Origin: an uncultured Roseburia sp.
GTDB taxonomy: Bacteria > Bacillota > Clostridia > Lachnospirales > Lachnospiraceae
Direction: 5' to 3'
DNA: 64,000 nt
Assembly: GCA_947246475.1 (NCBI GenBank)
Contig: CAMXSH010000002.1
Location: 56,482-120,481, forward strand
Shown here piece by piece: positions 1-9,272 of this stretch. Position numbers and translations under genes: made by a program. Positions within the stretch are counted from its first letter, which is position 1; every line of letters starts with the position of its first letter. The notes under the pieces were generated by a model that worked only from the letters and a program-made list of their open reading frames with translations, ran no database searches and was not told where the DNA came from.

Positions 1-2
1 AA

Positions 3-110
3 GCAGATCCTACCAACTTCCTGCTGATGCACGCCATGGGACCAAATGTAGCCGGAGTAATCGGTACAGCAGTAGCGGCCGGTGTATTCATGGCAATCTT
101 TGGAGTCTAA
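3..110 (+). CDS. oadB: Oxaloacetate decarboxylase beta subunit, C-terminal end (partial)
   Basis: The gene enters from the left edge and only its last 35 codons are visible, in frame 3, ending TAA at 108-110. The peptide [18 protein letters not shown] followed by a hydrophobic Gly/Ala/Val-rich stretch matches the conserved end of the membrane beta subunit of Na+-translocating decarboxylases (OadB/GcdB/MmdB). That subunit decarboxylates carboxybiotin and pumps Na+. The alpha subunit gene follows 58 nt downstream, which supports the call. The rest of the gene cannot be judged. Confidence 0.85.
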   Translation, partial: ADPTNFLLMHAMGPNVAGVIGTAVAAGVFMAIFGV

Positions 111-168
111 TGCGAAATGATGTATAGCGCAAATAAAATGCGCAAAATATATTTAGGAGGAAATGAAA

Positions 169-1584
169 ATGGCAGATAATAAAGCAAAGAAGCCGATTAA
201 AATAACAGAAACAATCCTTCGTGACGCTCATCAGTCCCTGATTGCCACCCGTATGACGACGGAGCAGATGCTTCCGATCATCGACAAGATGGATAAAGTG
301 GGCTACCATGCAGTAGAGTGCTGGGGAGGAGCTACCTTTGATGCGTCCCTTCGTTTCTTAAAAGAAGATCCATGGGAGAGACTTCGTAAGCTGAGAAAGG
401 GCTTTAAGAACACGAAACTGCAGATGCTGTTCCGTGGACAGAATATCCTTGGATACAATCACTATGCAGATGATGTGGTAGAGTACTTTGTGCAGAAATC
501 ACTGGCAAATGGTATTGATATTATCCGTATTTTTGACTGTCTCAATGACATCCGTAATCTGGAGACAGCGGTAAAAGCTGCAAATAAGGAAAATGGACAC
601 GCACAGATCGCCCTTTCCTATACCCTTGGTGATGCGTATACCATGGATTATTGGAAAGATATGGCGAAGAAAATTGAGGATCTCGGTGCAAAATCCCTTT
701 GCATCAAAGATATGGCAGGTCTTCTCACTCCGTATGAGGCGACAGAGCTTGTCACTGCTCTGAAAGAGTCCGTAGATATTCCGATCGATCTTCATACCCA
801 TTATACATCCGGTGTGGCTGCCATGACCTATATGAAGGCAGTTGAGGCGGGCTGTGATATCATTGACACGGCGATGTCACCCTTCGCACTGGGCACCAGC
901 CAGCCGGCGACGGAAGTTATGGTGGAGACCTTTAGGGGAACTCCGTATGACACGGGACTTGACCAGAATCTTCTGGCAGAGATTGCAGAGTATTTCCGCC
1001 CAATGCGTGAAGAGGCGCTGCAGAGTGGTCTGATGAATACAAAGGTTCTTGGGGTAAATATTAAAACACTGATGTATCAGGTACCAGGAGGTATGCTCAG
1101 TAATCTTGTATCCCAGCTCAAAGAGATGGGACAGGAAAGCAAGTATCAGGAAGTGCTGGAAGAAGTACCCCGCGTGCGGAAAGATTTCGGTGAGCCTCCA
1201 TTGGTTACACCGTCATCCCAGATTGTAGGTACTCAGGCAGTTTTGAATGTTGTTTCCGGTGAGAGATATAAGATGGTGACGAAGGAATCCAAGAAGCTTC
1301 TGTCCGGTGAGTTTGGTCAGACAGTGAAGCCTTTTGATCCGAAAGTCCAGAAAAAATGTATCGGCGATACAAAACCGATCACCTGCCGTCCGGCGGATTT
1401 GATCAAACCGCAGCTGGCAGATCTTGAAAAGGAGATGTCCCAGTGGAAGCAGCAGGATGAGGATGTACTTTCCTATGCGCTGTTCCCACAGGTGGCTACA
1501 GAGTTCTTTAAGTACCGTGAGGCGCAGAAGACAAAAGTGGATGCGACGCTGGCAGATAAAGAAAATAAAGTATATCCGGTGTAA
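169..1584 (+). CDS. oadA: Oxaloacetate decarboxylase alpha subunit (carboxyltransferase)
   Basis: This cytoplasmic subunit transfers the carboxyl group of oxaloacetate to biotin for the membrane Na+ pump. The N-terminus carries ETILRDAHQS, typical of the HMGL-like TIM barrel of carboxyltransferases. A metal-binding HTHYTSG and the CIKDMAG segment with the carboxylated lysine (around residue 180) follow. The C-terminal part is the conserved carboxylase domain. There is no biotin-attachment (MKM-type) domain at the end, so the biotin carrier must be a separate protein, as in many Clostridia. An ATG at 163 lies only 2 nt after the GGAGG at 156-160. The ATG at 169 has an 8-nt spacing and is preferred, giving 471 aa. 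It is the last gene of the oad cluster. Confidence 0.93.
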   Translation: MADNKAKKPIKITETILRDAHQSLIATRMTTEQMLPIIDKMDKVGYHAVECWGGATFDASLRFLKEDPWERLRKLRKGFKNTKLQMLFRGQNILGYNHYADDVVEYFVQKSLANGIDIIRIFDCLNDIRNLETAVKAANKENGHAQIALSYTLGDAYTMDYWKDMAKKIEDLGAKSLCIKDMAGLLTPYEATELVTALKESVDIPIDLHTHYTSGVAAMTYMKAVEAGCDIIDTAMSPFALGTSQPATEVMVETFRGTPYDTGLDQNLLAEIAEYFRPMREEALQSGLMNTKVLGVNIKTLMYQVPGGMLSNLVSQLKEMGQESKYQEVLEEVPRVRKDFGEPPLVTPSSQIVGTQAVLNVVSGERYKMVTKESKKLLSGEFGQTVKPFDPKVQKKCIGDTKPITCRPADLIKPQLADLEKEMSQWKQQDEDVLSYALFPQVATEFFKYREAQKTKVDATLADKENKVYPV

Positions 1585-1601
1585 TATCTGGATTGGAATA
1601 C

Positions 1602-1650
1602 AAGAAAGACAGTGTGAAGGCAGAAATGCTTTTGCATTGTCTTTCTTTTT
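1602..1650 (+). terminator. Rho-independent terminator after oadA
   Basis: AAGAAAGACA at 1602-1611 pairs with TGTCTTTCTT at 1638-1647, with an inner AATGC/GCATT hairpin. The descending strand ends in a T-run through 1650. It starts 18 nt after the oadA stop. Confidence 0.75.
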
Positions 1651-1755
1651 CCCGGTCAGAAACTTAATATTCATGTAAAAATAATATTTTTGTAACAAAA
1701 TGACGATAGAAATAGTGTAAGGTAATACTTGGGAAAAAGATCTGGGGGGATAAAA

Positions 1756-3204
1756 ATGTATAGAAAACTCTATTTATTGATATTGTGCCTGGGGGTTTTA
1801 AGACTTGGGGGCTGTGGCGGGGAGTTTGCCGGCATTTCCGGAGACGGAGCTGTGTCCTGGGAGCGGTCTCCGGTGGTGCGGTGTCGGGAGAAGCGGTCAG
1901 CGGACAGGCGGTAGTCAGAGAGGGATCGCAAAATCCCCAAGGTGAGTTCTGCAATGACTGGAACGTTTATTATAGCAAGTATGATGATGAGGAGGATTAT
2001 GGAAAACCATTATCACTGAACGGAATTGGAAAGATCACTCGGAGCGCAAAACTGTAATAAAAGGTGCGGCTGTGATCTGCTATGTAGATAATGAGTGGAT
2101 TTATTTTACCGGTGAGCGTGAGGTGATGAAAGAGGATAAAGAGGTCGATCAGTTTTGGCGGGCACCGATGGAACCTGTCGGGGATCACAGACAGGTAAAC
2201 TGGAAAAAGAAAGAGCTGATCCTGGAAGATGGGGATCGCATATGGGGGCCGTCAGGACACGGTACCTATATTTTCTGTAATGGCAGATGGATCGCTTATA
2301 TTAGCAAGGGAGGTGAATTAAAAAGATATGATGTGGAAAAGAAAAAATTTGTTGATGAGAAAGTGAATGATGTTTACACGATGGATGGAAATGGAAGGGG
2401 TGCATTCATCCGCAGCTACCAGGCTGAAAAGGATTCTGGTGAAGATTATATCCTGGATGGAGATACAGGAGAATTGATCCCCATTCCCGATCAGCCAGAA
2501 GGTTATAACAATGTGTTTTTTGAGGAAGAAGGGATATTTTTTACAGACCCAGGCTGTTATAATAATGAAGAGGATGTTTACACATATCTGGAAAAAGAAG
2601 TGGTGATGTATCATTATCCCGACAGCTCCCATCCCCAGGGATGGCGTGAGATACTGATCTCTCCGGGAGAGATCGAGGAGCTGCTGGCAAAGGAAGGGTT
2701 TGCAGAGCAGATAAAAAAGCGGAGGATTCCTGGTGGGGTACGACAAACGTATTTGTCAGGGAGAAGATCCTCTATCTGCAATTGGAATTCCGATGGAAGA
2801 AAGAGAAGGTGGTCTGCCGGGATATGAAGATACTTCGTTTTGACATGGAGAAAAAAGGAAGTCTTATGGTGGACCAGGAACTGACCCAGTGTCTGAAAAA
2901 TCCGGAGGAAAATCAGAAAGTGTTCCGGAAATACTGGTCAAATGTGCGTGGTTCTGATAAGGCTGTGTTTTTCAGCCGCGGTTTATGCGTGGATATGACA
3001 GCGGATCATGCTTTCTTTTTACTGGCGGATGAAAAAACGGCGGATGATCAGCTGGTAAGTTATGCTTTTGAGACAGGAGAGACAAAGGTACTGGATAAAA
3101 AAGATGATGAATGGTATCTGCCGTACTGTAATGATGAAAGGTATCAGTATCATCCCACAGAGGAACTGCAGATGTATATAAATTATATGCCAAATAATGG
3201 TTAG
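1756..3204 (+). pseudogene. Lipoprotein family gene, copy 1 (three frameshifts)
   Basis: A good ribosome site (ggggggat) precedes ATG 1756. The signal peptide has a lipobox ending GGCGGEF, so the product would have been a lipoprotein. The homology to the intact copies at 3221 and 5642 then jumps frame three times. The first jump is near 1850-1865, inside a GC-rich repeat coding for GAVSG-type units. The second is near 2035, just before ICYVDNEWIY. The third is near 2735, just before VFVREKILYLQ. The C-terminus regains the family ending YMPNN. Conserved blocks such as FWRAP and FSRGLCVDMT match the paralogues. Function is unknown. The WIYY/VYY blocks are reminiscent of DUF5050-like beta-propeller proteins, which is inference. 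The tail overlaps the start region of copy 2. Confidence 0.8.
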
Positions 3205-3220
3205 AAGGGAAAGGTATGAG

Positions 3221-4567
3221 ATGAAAAAGGGGTTATGGTTAATGCTTATTGCCTGTTTTATAATGGGCACATTATCGGGCTGCGGCGGAAAATCTGCCGT
3301 TTTTTCCGGTTCTGGGGCAGTCTCCGGCGGCGGAGTGTCCGATCTGTCGGCCACAGCTCCTCCAGTGCAGGAAAAAGCTGGTACATTTTGCAATAACTGG
3401 TATGTATATTACCAGGACGGGGTTGAGCTGGTAGAGAGACCATTAGCAGGAGGGACTGGAAGAAGGACAGCCGTTGCGTATCTTTCTTATGTGTGTTACG
3501 CAGACAATGACTGGGTTTATTATGTCAAAGAGAATATAAACGATGACCGCTACCAGATCTGGCGGGCGCCGGTGATCCAGTCGGAGGGCTGGCGGTTACG
3601 TGTAGACAGGGAAGAGCTGGTGCTTGAGGATAAACAGGGATTTAAGGAGCAGCCGGGGGGAGTGTGGTGCGACGGAAAATATATTGTGTATATAAGCGAT
3701 GAAACATATAAGTACAGGGAATATGATATCCAGGAAAAAAGATATAATGACACTGGCAGACTGGAAAAATGTAAGGAGATCAGCAACGTTGCCATCTGTG
3801 GGAAAAATGTTCTCATCTCTGCCTGGGATGACGGTTTGCAGCAGAAAAGACTGGGATCGGATGAGATTCAGCAGATACATAAAGAGCATCCATATTATAT
3901 AACGGCGACATGTACTGACCTGTTTTGGGCGGATGGATTCCAGGAAATAAAAGATATCTGGCGGTATCCAGTGGACGGGCAGGCACAATGCCTGATCACG
4001 GTCCAGGAGATCCGAAAGCTGCTAAAAAAAGAGGGATACTCCCGCTGTGCCCTGTGTGACAGCCATAAATACCTTGAGCTTGGGATGTTTGTCCGGGCGC
4101 ACCGTCTGTACATCCAGATTCATATGCGTCATGATAAGAAACCATGCTGTAGCCATATTGTGGTAATCAGTAAAGATTTGGATGCCGATGGCGTCCTGCA
4201 GGTAGAGAAAGAACTGGCACAATGTCTGAATCCTTTGGAAGACATTGGGAAAGAGGTCTGGAAGATGGGCAGAAATGGAGGCAGGGACGTCACCTATATG
4301 AACCGTGGTCTCTGTGTGATGATGACGGAGGATACATGCTTGATGTATCTTGAGGACAAGGAAAAGAAAAGGAACCGCTGGGCATGTTATGATTTCAAGA
4401 CAGGCGGCCTCCGTTTTGTGTCGGAAAAAGATGCCAGCGGGTCTCTGATGTATTCTGACCGGTACCATACTTTATACAATCTGAGACTGAAACGGGAGAT
4501 ACTGGATATGAATGCGACGGTTTACAATTACATAAATGACGTACTGCCCAATAATTATGATTTTTAG
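3221..4567 (+). CDS. Lipoprotein of unknown function, tandem family copy 2 (intact)
   Basis: A 448-aa predicted lipoprotein. The signal peptide ends in the lipobox LSGC, followed by GGK and a Gly/Ser/Val-rich linker. The mature part has repeated aromatic blocks (NWYVYY, DNDWVYY, QIWRAPV, MNRGLCVMMTEDTCLMYLE), as expected for a beta-rich, possibly propeller-like extracellular domain. An upstream in-frame ATG at 3197 has no ribosome site. ATG 3221 follows AGAAGGGAAAGG and starts the basic MKKG signal peptide, so it is chosen. It overlaps the end of broken copy 1 in the longer reading and is one of two intact members of a four-gene tandem array. I do not recognise a specific function. Confidence 0.75.
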   Translation: MKKGLWLMLIACFIMGTLSGCGGKSAVFSGSGAVSGGGVSDLSATAPPVQEKAGTFCNNWYVYYQDGVELVERPLAGGTGRRTAVAYLSYVCYADNDWVYYVKENINDDRYQIWRAPVIQSEGWRLRVDREELVLEDKQGFKEQPGGVWCDGKYIVYISDETYKYREYDIQEKRYNDTGRLEKCKEISNVAICGKNVLISAWDDGLQQKRLGSDEIQQIHKEHPYYITATCTDLFWADGFQEIKDIWRYPVDGQAQCLITVQEIRKLLKKEGYSRCALCDSHKYLELGMFVRAHRLYIQIHMRHDKKPCCSHIVVISKDLDADGVLQVEKELAQCLNPLEDIGKEVWKMGRNGGRDVTYMNRGLCVMMTEDTCLMYLEDKEKKRNRWACYDFKTGGLRFVSEKDASGSLMYSDRYHTLYNLRLKREILDMNATVYNYINDVLPNNYDF

Positions 4568-4578
4568 GAGGAATTGGC

Positions 4579-5605
4579 ATGAAAAAGAAAACAGGATATA
4601 TTTTATGTATTTTTCTGGCGGCTTGTTTTATATGAATGACGTACTGCCCAATAAGAACCGGGTGAATATCCGGAAGGAAGAACACCTTCTGACAGACAGG
4701 GAGGGGATTGATGCCTTTGACGGTGCTTATTGTGATGGAAGGTATCTGTTGTATGTTACAGAGGATGGAGATGGAACATACAAAAAATACGACCTAAAGA
4801 AAAAAGTATGTCGGAAATTTAGATAAAGATAAAAGAAACGTTAACAGCCAGATCCTCTCTGTGGTAGATGGATATGTCTACCTGAGGATGGGAGAAGAGG
4901 AAGAAGAGGCATTTTACTGGCAGAAACTGGAGGAAGCCAAAAATCATTGATGAGATGGTCTGGGGAATGGCACATATTGCGATAGGAAAGGATGTGTACT
5001 ATTCTGAGGAATATGCCATGCCCTTTACCATTATGAAATATAATGTGGAGGATGGAAGCCGGGAGGAAGCTGTGTCGGAAAAGCGTTTGGATGAGCTGTT
5101 TGAGAAGAACAAGCTTCTGACGGAAAGCGAGAGATATGAGAAGAATGACCTCGCAGGAATGTTTGTAAGCGGGAACCGTCTGTATATGCAGTTTCAGACA
5201 CACTGGGATGATGAAAAGGGAGTGACATTCGACAAAATGATCCTGGTTTATCTGGAACCGGAAAAAGGAGGAGAGCTCCACTATGATAAAACACTGACGG
5301 AATATCTCGCCTATGATAAGCCCCAGGAGGAATGGTTTGATGGAACGTTTTTGAACGAAGCATATTGCAGCCGGGGAAGGTGTGTGGAGATGACGGATGA
5401 AAGATGTTATATGGAAGTCCATAATCCGGAGAGTGACAAAAACACGCTGGCCTGTTATGATTTTAAGAGCAGGGAGTTTATGTATCTGACAGAAGCTGAT
5501 CTGGATTGGCACCTCCCTTATTTTACAGCGCCTTTTTTAAATATTGAAAGGTTTCTGGGAGGAGAAGAGCCGTTGGAGGGGCGGGAGTACGACTGGCCAT
5601 ATTAA
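4579..5605 (+). pseudogene. Lipoprotein family gene, copy 3 (deleted and frameshifted)
   Basis: ATG 4579 begins a signal peptide that hits a stop after about 18 codons. The next homologous stretch joins the family C-terminal motif (NDVLPN) directly to the middle of the protein, around REEHLLTDREG-like sequence. About 130 codons after the signal are therefore missing. The reading frame shifts again near 4805 and near 4945. The last part (4955-5605) is open and aligns with the C-terminal half of copies 2 and 4, including SRGRCVEMTDERCYMEV. A 20-nt sequence at 4635-4654 repeats the end of copy 2 at 4535-4554 exactly, which suggests recombination between tandem copies. Not expected to be functional. 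Confidence 0.75.
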
Positions 5606-5641
5606 GATTATGAATAAGGCATTCGCGGAGGGAGGATAAAA

Positions 5642-7021
5642 ATGAGAGGGAAATTACACAGAATGAAAGGACTGATGCTGTCAATAGCCATTGCTGCGGG
5701 GACCTGTGCCGGCTGTGGCGGTGAGTTTTCTGGTTTTTCCAGGGAAAGGCCGGCTTCCGGCGGGGCAGTTTCCGGAGAAGCGGTCTCTGGCGGAGCAGTG
5801 AAGCCGGTGGGAAAAGACAGATCAGAGAACTATTCTTACTGCAACGAGAAAAACCTGTATTATGTGGGGAATGACACAGGAACACTGGTAGAGCATAACC
5901 GTCAGTCCGGAAAAGAACGCAGGCTGCCTGTCAAAGGGATATCGAAGATCTGTTATGTGGATGAAGACTGGGTGTATTATGAGGTTTTCAGCAGTGATGG
6001 GGGGCAGGGTGAAAATCAGATATGGCGTGCTCCGGTGAGAAAGGAAAATCAGTGGAAACTGGATGAAACAGTGGCAGAATTGATGCTGGAGATGAATCCA
6101 GAAAACAGCTGGTGTCGTCGTATCCTGTGTAATGGCAGTTATATTGTCTGCGATGAACCAGAAGATGGCAGGCAAACCCTTAAATTATATAATATCTGGA
6201 AAAAACAGTATGAACCCAGTGGCGTGGGTTCTGGCTTTTTATCTGTAGAGGGGGTGTTCAGGGAAAGTGTGGTCATAACATGTGACAGCGGGCTGGTGGA
6301 GAAAAAGCTAGGGTCAGATACCATAAACCTGATCCGGGGGGAAGAAAGATCCCACATAATTTACACAGCATCCGATGTTCCGAATAATGAATTATTTTGG
6401 ATGGAGAGGGAGGGCGATGAGAAAAACGAAGTCCTCTGGCGGTATCGGCTGGAGGATGGAAAAAAAGAAAAACTTTTCGATCTTGCCCAGATCCGCCAGC
6501 TTCTGAAAGGATGGGGAGCACTGGAAGACTGTGAATGTGAAACGTCAGCGGGACATGAAATCTATCTGAAGAACCTGTTTATACGAGGTGATCATCTGAA
6601 TGCACAGTTTTGGATACTGGGAGGACACGATGTGCCCGAATGCCGGAATATGATCGTGATCAGCAAAAAGCGGGATGGTTCCGGTGAGTGGGAGTGGGAG
6701 AAAGAAATAAACGAATATCTTCACAACCCGGAGGCAGACCAGAAGCTATTTGAGAAAATTACTGGAAGTGGGTCTGAGTGCGAGTGTATTTACCGAAGCC
6801 GGGGCATTGTTGTGAGTATGGCAGAGGACATCTGCCTGATGTATCTGGAGCATACCGGAGAAAAGAAAAACCAGCTTGCCAGTTATGACTTTCGGACAGG
6901 AACGTTCAAATGGCTGACAAAACAGGACTGGCAATGGTGGCTGCCCTATTATAAGAGTGGCGCGGGCCTGAACACACATGGTTATTCAGAGTATATGCCA
7001 AATAATTTTGAAATGGAATAA
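5642..7021 (+). CDS. Lipoprotein of unknown function, tandem family copy 4 (intact)
   Basis: A 459-aa predicted lipoprotein starting at ATG 5642 after GGAGGAT. The lipobox is CAGC, followed by GGEFSGF and a repeat SGGAVSGEAVSGGAV. That is the same repeat in which copy 1 is frameshifted. Aromatic family blocks follow (ENQIWRAPV, ELFWMEREG, YRSRGIVVSMAEDICLMYLE), and the protein ends YMPNNFEME. It is the best-preserved member together with the copy at 3221. Substrate or role is not known, and position gives no hint beyond linkage to its paralogues. Confidence 0.75.
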   Translation: MRGKLHRMKGLMLSIAIAAGTCAGCGGEFSGFSRERPASGGAVSGEAVSGGAVKPVGKDRSENYSYCNEKNLYYVGNDTGTLVEHNRQSGKERRLPVKGISKICYVDEDWVYYEVFSSDGGQGENQIWRAPVRKENQWKLDETVAELMLEMNPENSWCRRILCNGSYIVCDEPEDGRQTLKLYNIWKKQYEPSGVGSGFLSVEGVFRESVVITCDSGLVEKKLGSDTINLIRGEERSHIIYTASDVPNNELFWMEREGDEKNEVLWRYRLEDGKKEKLFDLAQIRQLLKGWGALEDCECETSAGHEIYLKNLFIRGDHLNAQFWILGGHDVPECRNMIVISKKRDGSGEWEWEKEINEYLHNPEADQKLFEKITGSGSECECIYRSRGIVVSMAEDICLMYLEHTGEKKNQLASYDFRTGTFKWLTKQDWQWWLPYYKSGAGLNTHGYSEYMPNNFEME

Positions 7022-7070
7022 ACAAGCCGCTATTCCATCAAATCCAATGAAAGAAAGGAGTCTTTGCCAG

Positions 7071-8267
7071 ATGCAAAAGGTAAAACAGTTATTAATGGAT
7101 CATTTTAATGAAGATACGCTGCGCGCCGTCGTCAGCAATGGAAGAAAAAAACAGCTTTCCAAAAAAATTCTGTTCCGTCCTTTTCTGGAGAAGGATCATC
7201 TGTTGTTTCAGCGGGAGGAATACCGTGGACAGCAGATATTTCACAAGAACATGGACAAGGAGACTGCTGTAGAACGAATTTGCAGATATCTCTTGGAGGA
7301 CTACAAACAGCTGGATCTCCAGTGCCAGGACAGAAGTTTTTCTGTTCTTGTAAGCAAAAAAGGAAAGTCTACCATCAAAGAGCAGCGTCAGCAGATGATT
7401 AAGAAGATCGAGCTCTCCCACAACCGCAGAAAACACTATATTCTGGAGACAGGGCAGGCGATTCCTTTTCTTGTGGATCTGGGAGTGCAGACAGAAGACG
7501 GCAGGATCGTGGATAAGAAATATAAAAAATATAAGCAGATCAACCGGTTTCTGGAATTTATACGGGATGTGCTTCCAGAACTCAGACAGAGGCAGTCCTC
7601 CGGAAAGCCACTTAAGATCATTGATTTTGGGTGTGGGAAATCCTACCTTACTTTTGCAGTTTACTATTATCTGAAGATCATGCAGGGGATCGAGGTGGAG
7701 ATGACGGGGCTGGACCTGAAACAGGATGTGATCGCCCGCTGCAATGGCCTGGCAGAAAAATATGGATATGGGAGCCTGCATTTTTCCCAGGGAGACATCG
7801 GTTCCTATGAGGGGGCTGACCAGGTGGATCTGGTGATCACCCTGCATGCCTGCGATACGGCGACAGACCTTGCCCTGGATAAGGCGGTGCGCTGGGGGGC
7901 AGAGGTGATTTTGTCTGTGCCCTGCTGTCAGCATGAATTGAATGGACAGATCCGGAGCGAACTGATGGCGCCTGTCCTGCGCTATGGGATCCTGAAGGAG
8001 CGGTTTGCGGCGCTTCTGACGGATGCTTTGCGGGCAGAGCTGCTGGAACAGATGGGTTATGAGGTCCAGATCCTGGAATTTATCGATATGGAACATACCC
8101 CCAAAAACCTTTTGATCCGGGCAGTGAAAAAGAAAATACCAGGCGGATCTGGCAGCGGGCAGAAGTCTGGGAAAAGCCAGCACCGCCAGGAACAGTACGA
8201 TCGGCTCTGCGATGCCCTGAACACCCATGGCACTTTGGAGCAGCTTCTGCAATCACGGAAAAAATAA
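7071..8267 (+). CDS. SAM-dependent methyltransferase (Methyltransf_32-like)
   Basis: A 398-aa protein with a class I methyltransferase core. Motif I is IDFGCGKSYLTF around residue 183, followed by MTGLDLK (acidic loop) and VDLVITLHACDTATD (motif IV region). HACDTATD with a following CCQHE is typical of the Methyltransf_32 group (METTL25/RRNAD1-like). The roughly 150-residue N-terminal part is charged and may bind nucleic acid; this is inference. The first in-frame codon lies further upstream at 6978 inside the previous gene, but ATG 7071 after AAAGGAG is the natural start. Target unknown, perhaps RNA. Confidence 0.8.
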   Translation: MQKVKQLLMDHFNEDTLRAVVSNGRKKQLSKKILFRPFLEKDHLLFQREEYRGQQIFHKNMDKETAVERICRYLLEDYKQLDLQCQDRSFSVLVSKKGKSTIKEQRQQMIKKIELSHNRRKHYILETGQAIPFLVDLGVQTEDGRIVDKKYKKYKQINRFLEFIRDVLPELRQRQSSGKPLKIIDFGCGKSYLTFAVYYYLKIMQGIEVEMTGLDLKQDVIARCNGLAEKYGYGSLHFSQGDIGSYEGADQVDLVITLHACDTATDLALDKAVRWGAEVILSVPCCQHELNGQIRSELMAPVLRYGILKERFAALLTDALRAELLEQMGYEVQILEFIDMEHTPKNLLIRAVKKKIPGGSGSGQKSGKSQHRQEQYDRLCDALNTHGTLEQLLQSRKK

Positions 8268-8279
8268 CAAAAAATTCAG

Positions 8280-8319
8280 AATTAATGCCTTATAGCCAGC
8301 CCTGCAGTATTAATTTTTT
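8280..8319 (+). terminator. Probable Rho-independent terminator
   Basis: AATTAAT at 8280-8286 pairs with ATTAATT at 8309-8315, followed by four more T. The stem is AU-rich and the loop long, so it is moderate evidence for an end after the methyltransferase gene. Confidence 0.5.
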
Positions 8320-8394
8320 GCATAATTTTACCGATATGTATTATAAGAAAAGATTTTTCTATCATGTATTTGCAGAAATAAGCTCAAGGAGGAG

Positions 8395-8673
8395 ATCAAA
8401 GCAAACACAATTCAAAAAATCTACAGAATTCAAGAGATTCATCCGGTAAAGCATACGTCGAAGATTCGGTATGATGGAAATGAGCCACAGGAGGGCGGAG
8501 GAAATTTCCAGCAGGCGCTTGAATCGGCAAGGACAAAGCGGACAGCGAAGGAGAATCACGGAAACGCAGTTCCCAGTGAAGTCCTTGCGAGGATGGGCGG
8601 TCTGAATCAGTATGATCGAAATGCAAGAGAAATCTTTTTCGCAATGAGTTCAGAAACAGACTATAAGTGCTGA
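8395..8673 (+). pseudogene. Open frame without start codon, strong ribosome site
   Basis: The only other content of the 8268-8826 gap. An open frame runs from 8347 to TGA 8671-8673. AAGGAGGAG lies at 8386-8394, a near-perfect ribosome site, but no ATG, GTG or TTG occurs in frame until ATG 8593. The translation is protein-like: IQKIYRIQEIHPVKHTSK, then NFQQALESARTK, and a C-terminus GGLNQYDRNAREIFFAMS. It may be a small gene that lost its start codon, or one using a rare start (ATT 8410). I do not recognise the family. Two minus-strand open frames cover the same bases and look like shadows. Confidence 0.4.
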
Positions 8674-8826
8674 GCCGGAAAAACTACGAAAGGAAGGGTG
8701 AATGGATGAGTTACATTCACACTGCTCGGTTCAGGGGGGTCGTCTTACAGAGTAATTCGTGAGGCGGCTTTTCTGCGTATATGGGTAGGAAAGAAGGAAG
8801 ATATTACGCTAAAAAACTTTTTTTCC

Positions 8827-8855
8827 TTGACAATTGCAAAAAAATAGGCTATACT
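8827..8855 (+). promoter_or_regulatory. SigA-type promoter for ylxM-ffh operon
   Basis: TTGACA at 8827-8832, a 17-nt spacer and TATACT at 8850-8855, with an A/T-rich tract just upstream. This is a near-consensus promoter. Confidence 0.85.
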
Positions 8856-8856
8856 C

Positions 8857-8877
8857 TGTAAAGTAATTTGCTTTACA
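8857..8877 (+). promoter_or_regulatory. Inverted repeat at the transcription start
   Basis: TGTAAAG (8857-8863) and CTTTACA (8871-8877) form a perfect 7-bp inverted repeat starting 1 nt after the -10 box. It could be an operator or a 5'-end hairpin that stabilises the mRNA. Confidence 0.5.
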
Positions 8878-8901
8878 TCGGTGGGAGCGGAGGTTGTACA
8901 G

Positions 8902-9261
8902 ATGACACAGAAAAATTCTCTGACAGATATTAAAGAAATCGTCAGGTTATCGTATTTGTATGATTTCTATGGACCGCTGTTAAAAGATAGACATCGAGAG
9001 ATTTTTGAACAATATATATTAAATGATCTTTCTCTCAGTGAGATTGCACAAAAATATGATATCACCAGACAGGGAGTTTACGATATCGTAAAACGGGGAA
9101 GCCGGAAGCTGGAAGAGTATGAAGAAAAATTACAGCTTTTTCAGAGATTCCAGATGGCAAAAGAACGGCTGGGGAAGATCGAAGAACTGGTTAAGACGGA
9201 CCAGGAGACAGATAAGAAAGAGCTGCTGGCGCTGGCGCATGAGATTTATGATATCCTATAG
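8902..9261 (+). CDS. ylxM: YlxM family helix-turn-helix protein (UPF0122)
   Basis: A 119-aa protein whose middle carries a sigma-70 region-4-like helix-turn-helix (LSLSEIAQKYDITRQGVYDIVKR). Tyr- and Leu-rich helices precede it and a charged coiled tail follows. YlxM proteins are encoded next to ffh in Firmicutes and are thought to act with the signal recognition particle. The ATG at 8902 has GGAGG 8 nt upstream, and the longer GTG reading at 8881 would overlap this ribosome site. It is first gene of the operon, 11 nt before ffh. Confidence 0.88.
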   Translation: MTQKNSLTDIKEIVRLSYLYDFYGPLLKDRHREIFEQYILNDLSLSEIAQKYDITRQGVYDIVKRGSRKLEEYEEKLQLFQRFQMAKERLGKIEELVKTDQETDKKELLALAHEIYDIL

Positions 9262-9272
9262 GAGGTGGCATC

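Noticed and set aside
7092..8252. 386-codon minus-strand open frame
   Set aside because: Antisense to the methyltransferase gene, which has clear SAM motifs.
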